Of a DNA stretch of 64,000 bases, positions 57,156-64,000 are shown piece by piece; position 1 is the stretch's first letter; every line of letters starts with the position of its first letter. Source of the DNA: Patagioenas fasciata (lineage: Eukaryota; Chordata; Aves; Columbiformes; Columbidae); assembly GCF_037038585.1 (NCBI RefSeq), contig NC_092525.1:25626867-25690866 (forward strand), read 5' to 3'. The notes below the pieces were generated by a model. That model had not been told where the DNA came from. It was given only the letters and a program-made list of their open reading frames with translations, and did no database searches. The position numbers and the translations under genes were made by a program.

Positions 57156-60100
57156 TTTATTTCACCTTATTCTTTCATATAAAAGGACAAACATTTAAAC
57201 ATGATCAAAATGGTTATGGAGGATTAAAAAATGTTGTCATTGTTACCTTTAATCCATTAAATCCTTCTAAACCAAATCATTTCTTATGAACCATGAAAAA
57301 GATCCTTGTGGGTTTAAGCAAAGCGACTGCCCTGCATTAAATTCTGTTTGTCATTCCTCATGAATTAAGCAAATCACTGCAAGATGATCTTTAGAAAAAG
57401 ATCACACATTACATTATTCACATGGACCTGCAGATAAATGCGATCTGATTGCCTCAAGCTTCAGTTGTATAGAGAACATGCAACCTGGATCAGTTACGCA
57501 TGTGTGTTCAATACAGAAAAAAAAAATCACAGATTTGTTACTGTTTTCAGGGAAAAAAAACCTCTACTCATCTACAACAGCCTTCTCAGAATTCATTCAT
57601 AATTTGACATTCATCAACTTCCATAAAGAAACTACTTTAAATTTTAAAACTTGAGGGTCATTTATTCCTTAGCACTCCATAACACATTTAATATTCGATC
57701 AAGCAAGTTATGAGGTGATTCACTTGAAGCATTCTTCAGAGTCCTGGATGCTCTTTCCCATTCGTTACTAGGGAAATAAGCTTAGCTCTCTGATGATACC
57801 AAATAAATCTTTGTCATTATGGTCTGGTATGACCCATCCTTAAAAATAAAGATCCGAGTTATAGTCCAGACTAAAGTAGCACTATATTTTTAAGGAAACC
57901 ACAGCCTTAAAGAAGACATACTGTCACCATTACAATTACCGATGTTCGGCATAAAAAGAACCCATGAGAGTCATACTTCTGTAGGAAAAGTGTCAGTGCT
58001 CAAAGAAGAAATTCCAATATAAATAAATAAACTCAATATAAAATCCACTTAAAGATTTAAAGGCAGTAACCCAGTCAACAACCAGAAATTTGTTCAGCAA
58101 AAAAAACCACAAACATAATTCAATGTTTAAACAGAACGACTACAGTAAGTTCTCAGAACCACGTCGCACTTTAGAGTAGCAACGCAGACTCCACTTTTCT
58201 CCTCAAAGGTCAGCATGTGGTGAAGACCAACTTTCTGCAATGTGCCACTAATCATCCTTCAGAGATATTTTTAGGAGACCTGCTTCTTCCTTCTTTGGCA
58301 ACGAACAGTCAGCTGAGTCAATGACTGCCAGATAAAACAACAGCCTTTACTGTAAAAGCGCCCTCCAGGTCAACATGACGTGCACGTGTTAAAATGGAGT
58401 TTCAGCCCCTGCAGCTGCGAGGTGCTGCTCTCTGCCCCTCAACTCCAGCCCTCTTCAGAGGAACTGTCCTCCACCAGAGATCAGCTGCTTCCACCTACCA
58501 GATGAAGTATCAGTCCATGAACATTTACTTTGCTCATATATGAATTTTAAATAGATGTAAAGCCATAAGAATTATAGATTATGATATTAAAAAAATAAAA
58601 ACTATGTATCTAGCACATAAGCTTTCCTATTTTCTTTCACTGTCAACTGGCAATGATCCAGCCTGACCAGCAGGTAAAAACCCTAACTAGTAGGGTTATC
58701 TGCAAATAAAAGAACGCCAAAGAACTAGTAGGTCATTTTTCTAGGAATGACTAGCAATTCTGGCCACCCAAACAGCAAAGATAGTTCTCATTTTTCTGAA
58801 AAACAAGTCCTTTTATAACCTGTTGCTTGTTGGGCATCCAAAAACTTGAAGCCCTTTGGAAGATATTTACCTCAATGTTTTCTGAATAACCAAATGAACT
58901 AGAGAAAAAGCCATTATTCCGAATATATATAAAAGGCACAATCATGAAAAAAATTTTAAAAGGACATTATCAAGTAAATATGCTCCAAATTCCATTTTAG
59001 TATTTTCCTAGAGTGCCTTCTGAACAGACTGGATTTAAAAGAAAAAATTAGTTACCAACTATTTTTAAGCTGCTGTTTTGTCAAAATCCTACAATACTTT
59101 TTTCTACCGTAGGACAGCAAAGACAAGAAATAACAGAGCGATTGGCTTTTAAGTCTGACAACAGCACTTACACCATTCCTGTCAGGTTATTTTTAATGGT
59201 ACAATTACAAATGCTGGAAATCAGGTTTCATGTCCACATGAATGTGCACATGCGGTAATATTCATATGATAGACACATGAAGACTTGAAAATTACACATA
59301 AACCGTCAGTTTTCAAGCCATGGAGTGTAAAGGTGACAGAAACAATTTTGAAAGGAGATGAAGGTGGAGTGAGAAAGCAAGAAGGGTAGTACTTGATAGT
59401 GTCCTTTCAGCAGGTGGCATTCAATGGCCTTGTTATTGCTGTGTGTTCATTAGTAATGAGCTTCTTACCAGATGTATTTACAGCACATCAGTCTGAACAT
59501 TCCCAGAGCACAGCTCCAAATTTTACTTTAGAGATACAAACATAAAACAGTTAAACATATGTAGTCCTGTTTTAGAAACGGAACTTTTAAAGTTTAGGAC
59601 TTCTATTGTGCTTCTTTGGCTAAGTCCTATTTAAATATCAATAACACTTAAAATTCTATAACTCTGCCACTATTTGACAGCTACAGAAATCTTTGGTGTG
59701 TTTAGGTTAAGAATCCATTAGGGTACAAGCTTCAAAATATGAACATTCCGGCAGCTCTGGACTTTCTCCCGCCAACTGCTCAACACTGAAGTAGATGGGG
59801 ATTAAAAGAACTTAAGTATTTAAATAGGATTTAAAATGATCCATGCCACTTAGAGTTTATAGAACTGGGATGATAAACAAGCTTTTCAGCACAGATCACT
59901 TGTGCTCAGGCCATTGGCTAAGTTCAACATTTACAACCATACACATACACCCAATTTCCCATTTGAAAGTTTCTTTAAGATAATAATTTAACAACAGGGG
60001 AAACTGCAGAAAATTTTGCCTTAATATGTAATTCTTGTGAGGAATAATGATGATTACAAAATTACTTCAGATATTTTCTTTGGCATAATATTCACCAAAC

Positions 60101-61361
60101 AAACACAGAATAATTATTTTTAAAGTAGCCTCAACATAGATAGCTTGACGTGGCTAAATTATGCTAGATTTCATGGTGAATTACAGTAGATTTGTAAGTC
60201 AAAATGGTTCTTTTGGAAAAAACCCTTATGGCTAGTAAAGAAAAAGCTAAAAATAATTAAAGACATAAAATACTCTCAAGAATTTGACTTTGTTTTATAA
60301 ACACAGTACAAGAAAGTGAGAAACAAAACAATTTCATTAGCAACTCACAAGAAATTTATAATTCCTGATTATTTATTTTTTTAAATAGAAGTTGAGTACT
60401 GTTCTGGAAATACTAGCCTTTAAATTTCTTCTCTATCACAAATAACCTGAAAATGTGCAGGCTAATGCAGGACCCTGTTATGCTCTAACAAGGATAAGCC
60501 ATGCCAATCCTTTCTGACTGTTTATAGATAAAAACGATCTTGCAAATATTCCCATTTTTTTCAAAGTTAGAGTGCGGGGCACACGTTAGAAGACAAGATT
60601 GAAAAAGCAAGAAAAAAATGCATATTAAAATTGTATAGGACTAACTGCAGAAAATCAGACAATACTATTGTCTAGATCCTCCCACATAATTCAATATTAG
60701 AGATCAAGGAAGAATTAAGAGGCCAAATTTAGGCAGCGTGATTATACTCAGAGGGATCACCAAAGCCCCTGCTTAGTGTCTTCATAAAATATCTGAGTGA
60801 CTTTTCAGAATAATCTAGTTCCTGTGTCCACTGGCTAGGCTCCAGAGTCCAGCAGACTTTAAAACCCTCCAAAAATGCCTGAGGGTTCAAGTAAAATTAT
60901 ATTTTCATTTTTATGTGGAAGATAATTCAAAGTTTGTGATTCATATCCCTGCCTGCCCTTACAACTTTTTATAAATTTGATACAGTTCGTATTCTTCCAG
61001 AATGCTTTCTATTACACTTAAAACAATAACTCAAAGTGAGATGCAGAAAGGCAAACGATTTTTTAAAATAGCTAGATATGTAATTACATTTCTCAGCCAC
61101 TATCCTTAAAAGATATCAGAGCATAATTTTTAAAAGACCATCTATAAGATTTTTAAAAACTCTCAAAAACACAAGAAACACTCTTTCAGTATGCATCAAA
61201 ATGTGCCTAAATGTTCAAATATTATGGAAACAAACCTGTTTTTCCAAAGCTATGCAGAAGACTCATGAGTCCAAATAAAATACAAAATATAAATCTTAAT
61301 TGCCATATCAGCCTTCTGTTGGCTAATGGCTTAGTAAATTAGGTGGAATGTTATGGTCTGA
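57156..61361 (-). other. ZBTB41: Probable long 3' UTR of ZBTB41
   Basis: 4.2 kb after the ZBTB41 stop codon with almost no open frames, no repeat fragment and uniform AT-rich sequence. AATAAA hexamers on the minus strand at 57661-57666 and 57156-57161 are candidate ends; one near 60371 would give a shorter UTR. The human gene, as I recall, also has a UTR of several kb. If the distal site is used, the gap to the ASPM promoter is only about 0.5 kb (56700-57155), in which I see nothing further. Confidence 0.5.
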
Positions 61362-62002
61362 TCACGAATGTTCATTGTCTGAAATATTCTGTACAGTAGG
61401 AGCTGTATCTAGCCCCAGTAGAGTTCCAAGATATGACTGGTCTCTAGGATCCAACATTTGCTCGGGCCTTACAGGATGAACAATATTTGCAGGTTGTGGG
61501 GTGAGAGTATATTTCTCTAGAAATGATAGATCTGTTGCTCGTTGATAATCTGTCTGCTCAGGCTGTGGAGGAAGAATGCCATGGGACTGAGCAGTGTGCT
61601 GCACCAGATCAGCTTGCGGATCAGACATGTGAACAGGTACCAGAGTCACAGGCACACATACTTCTGTAGATACATTCTGTAGCAGAGTTTTGGCTTCTGA
61701 TTGATATGCTTTGGGCTGTTCCACATACTGTTTAGCCTCTGTTTGGTAAACTTTGTCATCAGAGGTATACTGCACTGGTAAGGAGACTAGCTTTTCTTCT
61801 GAAGATGCCAATGCCTCTTCTGCAGCCTTTGATCCATGAACATGATCAATATGATATTTCAGCTTGTCTTTCCGTTTAAATGTTGCATTGCAGTGTTGGC
61901 AATTAAAAGGTCGAGCATCTGAATGAATAACCATGTGTTTTGTTAATGTCTTCTTAATTCTAAAAGACTGATTACAGATTTGACATTTGTAGGGTTTCTC
62001 AC
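61362..62002 (-). CDS. ZBTB41: ZBTB41 terminal exon: last two fingers and C-terminal tail
   Basis: 641 nt, phase 1 in, TGA at 61362, acceptor CTTTACAG. EKPYKCQICNQSFRIKKTL and RPFNCQHCNATFKRKDKLKY are intact C2H2 fingers, the second with H-x4-H. The tail keeps the human EEKLVSLPVQY, YQSEAKTLLQNVS and EVCVPVTLVPV blocks. Confidence 0.96.
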
Positions 62003-64000
62003 CTGTAAAGACAGAGAAGTAAAAATTAGGTGCTCTGAGTAACACCGTGTCACAAATAAATATGCAAATGCATACATGCATTATGAAATAGAGACCTAGT
62101 ATAAAACAATTCTACTGAAAAGAACAGCATATGTTTAGCATCAACTTCAGAATCGAGGGAGCCCTTAGAAGTTTGTTTAGAAGTTATATTAGCATACCAT
62201 TCTCTCAATATTTGGGATTTCTGCCAGGTACACACAAAGGTAATCACAATATAAACCAAATAAAAAAAGAACAGTCTTTAAACTGTTATGATACTGGTAT
62301 TAAATGAGCTCAATTTGTACTTCTATACACTTCTGAAGGACAATGATTTCCCTAAATATAAGGCAGGAAAAACAAAGTCAGACATACAAGAACAGACACC
62401 TTTCCAAAAGGATTTCAAATCCTTGTTTAGATTACCAGTTGAAGCATAATATTCTCTGGACCACAAAAAATGATTAGAAGGTTCTGGGTAAATTTGGCAA
62501 GAACATACACCAGTAAACGAAAGGAAGAGGTGTAGAGAGCATACCACAGCCCTGTGTTGAGGACTATTAGTATTTCAAGTGATCCATACAGAAGGCAACA
62601 TTCAGGAACAACCAACATATGGAAAAGAAAAAGTCGTCTTGCTGCTTCCTGCTCTCTTGCCATGAATGCTCAACAACCATAGTGAATAAAATAATTCCAT
62701 CAATGTTGATGCATAAAAATACATTCCTTCATGTTTTGTGGTTTTGTTGGGTTTATTTTTACCTGAGTGTGTCCTAAAATGCATTTCCAAACTTGTTTTC
62801 CCTTTAAAAACTTTCTTACAGACTTCACACTGGTGAAATGTTGCTTTATATCTTTAAAGAAGAAAAGACATTTCATGTTAGATACCTTTTTCTTTAAACC
62901 AACTAACAATAAAGCTACGTGCACAGTGCCTTCTGAAATCTTTAACTGCAAAATAGCTGAATATCGAAGTTTCAAAATGTTCTCACTTATGTTCATATTT
63001 CCTTGCATCTGCATACCAATAAGGTCAATTAGATTCTTTTCTTTATTCAATTGTATTCTCTGTTGGGATTGGCACTTAGTATTTCTTCAAAGAACAAAAC
63101 CCACTAAAATTTATTTTCCGACTCCAAAAATAACCTTAAGTAACAGTTTCTGCCCAAGATCCAAAAGAGGCTTTCACTTTGGCAGAATTATGCCATAAAT
63201 AAAGTACTAGGAATGGTTTAGGCTACTGGCTACCAAGAAAAAACAGAGAGAGTTAGCAGACAATAAACTATACTTTCAACACAGACACATCTGTAGTGGC
63301 TTCTACACAATGTTAGTGAGTACAAGCAGCTAAAACACATCATTTGAAAAACAAACAGGTCTCAGTTAATTTTAAAATCTCTGAAAGGCTTATTTTTGGA
63401 GCTCAAGAATTTAAAAACTCTATTGCCTTTTCAATTTATAAACATAACATGGGTTTAAAAGTTTTTACCTACTTTCAGAGCCACTAATCTGCTATCAGCT
63501 TCTACAATACCTAACTGTGGGATAGTCCACACAGCGCTTAAATGATGTATAATAATTCAGTCTAACTAGTCTGCAACAACAATAATACAACAAACCATCA
63601 ATTTAGAACAACATCGAGAGGGCTAGCTGACAGATGAAAATTTTATCCCTTTTTATGTTTTTATTTTATTTCCTTAATTATGTGTCCTGGATTTGTTAAA
63701 AACCAAGTTTCTCTTTTAGTGAATTTGCCTGTCAGCTAAAGCCTTCATATTAGCTGTGTTTTCCTGGAGAACCAGACACATGTTTTGGTAAACCCAGCAA
63801 TGGAATGCAAACTTATTGATAAGGACAGATTCACATCTTGCGAGAGGGGCAACGAGAAACTGGTGACCAAGAAACTGACCAACTGTGTATAACATTCCAT
63901 TCACGTGAATACTTCATATAAAGATCACGAGGATCTCCTTTTCCCTTTTTCTTTTTTCGCTTCTGCTTATGGCTGACATTAGGAGAGGACCTTGCTGGTC
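61362..64000 (-). CDS. ZBTB41: Zinc finger and BTB domain-containing protein 41, 3' part (last two coding exons)
   Basis: C2H2 zinc-finger protein with an N-terminal BTB domain, presumed nuclear DNA-binding regulator. Only the C-terminal end is in the window: exon 62763-62851 and terminal exon 61362-62002, joined in phase 1 so that THSG runs into EKPYKCQIC. Three C2H2 fingers are seen (FHQCEVCKK, YKCQICNQS, FNCQHCNAT), then a non-finger tail ending TVQNISDNEHS. The tail blocks LEKYTLTPQPANIVHPVRPE and QSYLGTLLGLD are nearly identical to human ZBTB41. The BTB domain and the other fingers lie to the right. Its place next to ASPM is the conserved order. Confidence 0.95.
62763..62851 (-). CDS. 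ZBTB41: ZBTB41 penultimate exon: one C2H2 finger
   Basis: 89 nt, phase 2 in and 1 out, acceptor CTTTAAAG and donor G|GTAAAA. YKATFHQCEVCKKVFKGKTS and LEMHFRTHSG: cysteines C-x2-C and histidines H-x3-H are all present. YKATFHQC also starts this unit in human. Confidence 0.93.
62852..64000. other. ZBTB41 intron at the right edge
   Basis: No further zinc finger is found on the minus strand. At 63840-64000 a minus-strand frame stays open to the window edge with a lysine- and arginine-rich run (HKQKRKKKKGKGDPRD); I cannot assign it. The remainder is AT-rich without repeats that I recognise. Confidence 0.45.

Overview
The window is a vertebrate chromosome segment, most likely from a bird. It carries several CR1-type LINE fragments, the typical interspersed repeat of birds and other sauropsids. 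Its introns are short: ASPM fits in about 29 kb and F13B in about 11 kb. The gene order is the F13B-ASPM-ZBTB41 block known from human 1q31. There is no prokaryotic gene, CRISPR array, rRNA or tRNA that I can recognise. All genes lie on the minus strand, so transcription runs from high to low coordinates.

From right to left: (1) 61362-64000 holds the last two coding exons of ZBTB41, a zinc-finger protein whose other exons lie to the right. About 4 kb of ORF-poor sequence beside it is probably its 3' UTR. (2) 27066-56316 holds a complete ASPM, read as 29 coding exons whose phases all agree, giving 3,465 residues. It starts in a CpG-rich promoter with GC boxes, a CCAAT box and CHR-like elements. 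(3) 14957-25619 holds a complete F13B (coagulation factor XIII B chain): one signal-peptide exon and ten symmetric phase-1 sushi (SCR) exons, about 614 residues. The sixth SCR exon has shrunk in frame to a 31-codon remnant. (4) 1180-9580 holds the 5' part of a complement-factor-H-like gene: a signal-peptide exon and seven SCR exons, continuing off the left edge.

The F13B and factor-H-like genes belong to one family of secreted liver plasma proteins built from sushi domains of about 60 residues, one exon each, which allows exon shuffling, duplication and loss without frame damage. Three cases show here: the eroded F13B SCR6, a broken duplicate of a factor-H-like exon, and a factor-H-like gene in which a pair resembling the C-terminal SCR19-20 module of factor H lies directly after the signal peptide, ahead of exons resembling SCR6-10. 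ASPM is a spindle-pole protein and ZBTB41 a probable nuclear DNA-binding protein; they are neighbours by conserved synteny, not by shared pathway.

Most novel candidates: the rearranged factor-H-like gene, the collapsed F13B SCR6, and an extra 50-codon IQ exon in ASPM that I cannot match to the human protein. Human comparisons are from memory, since no search could be run.
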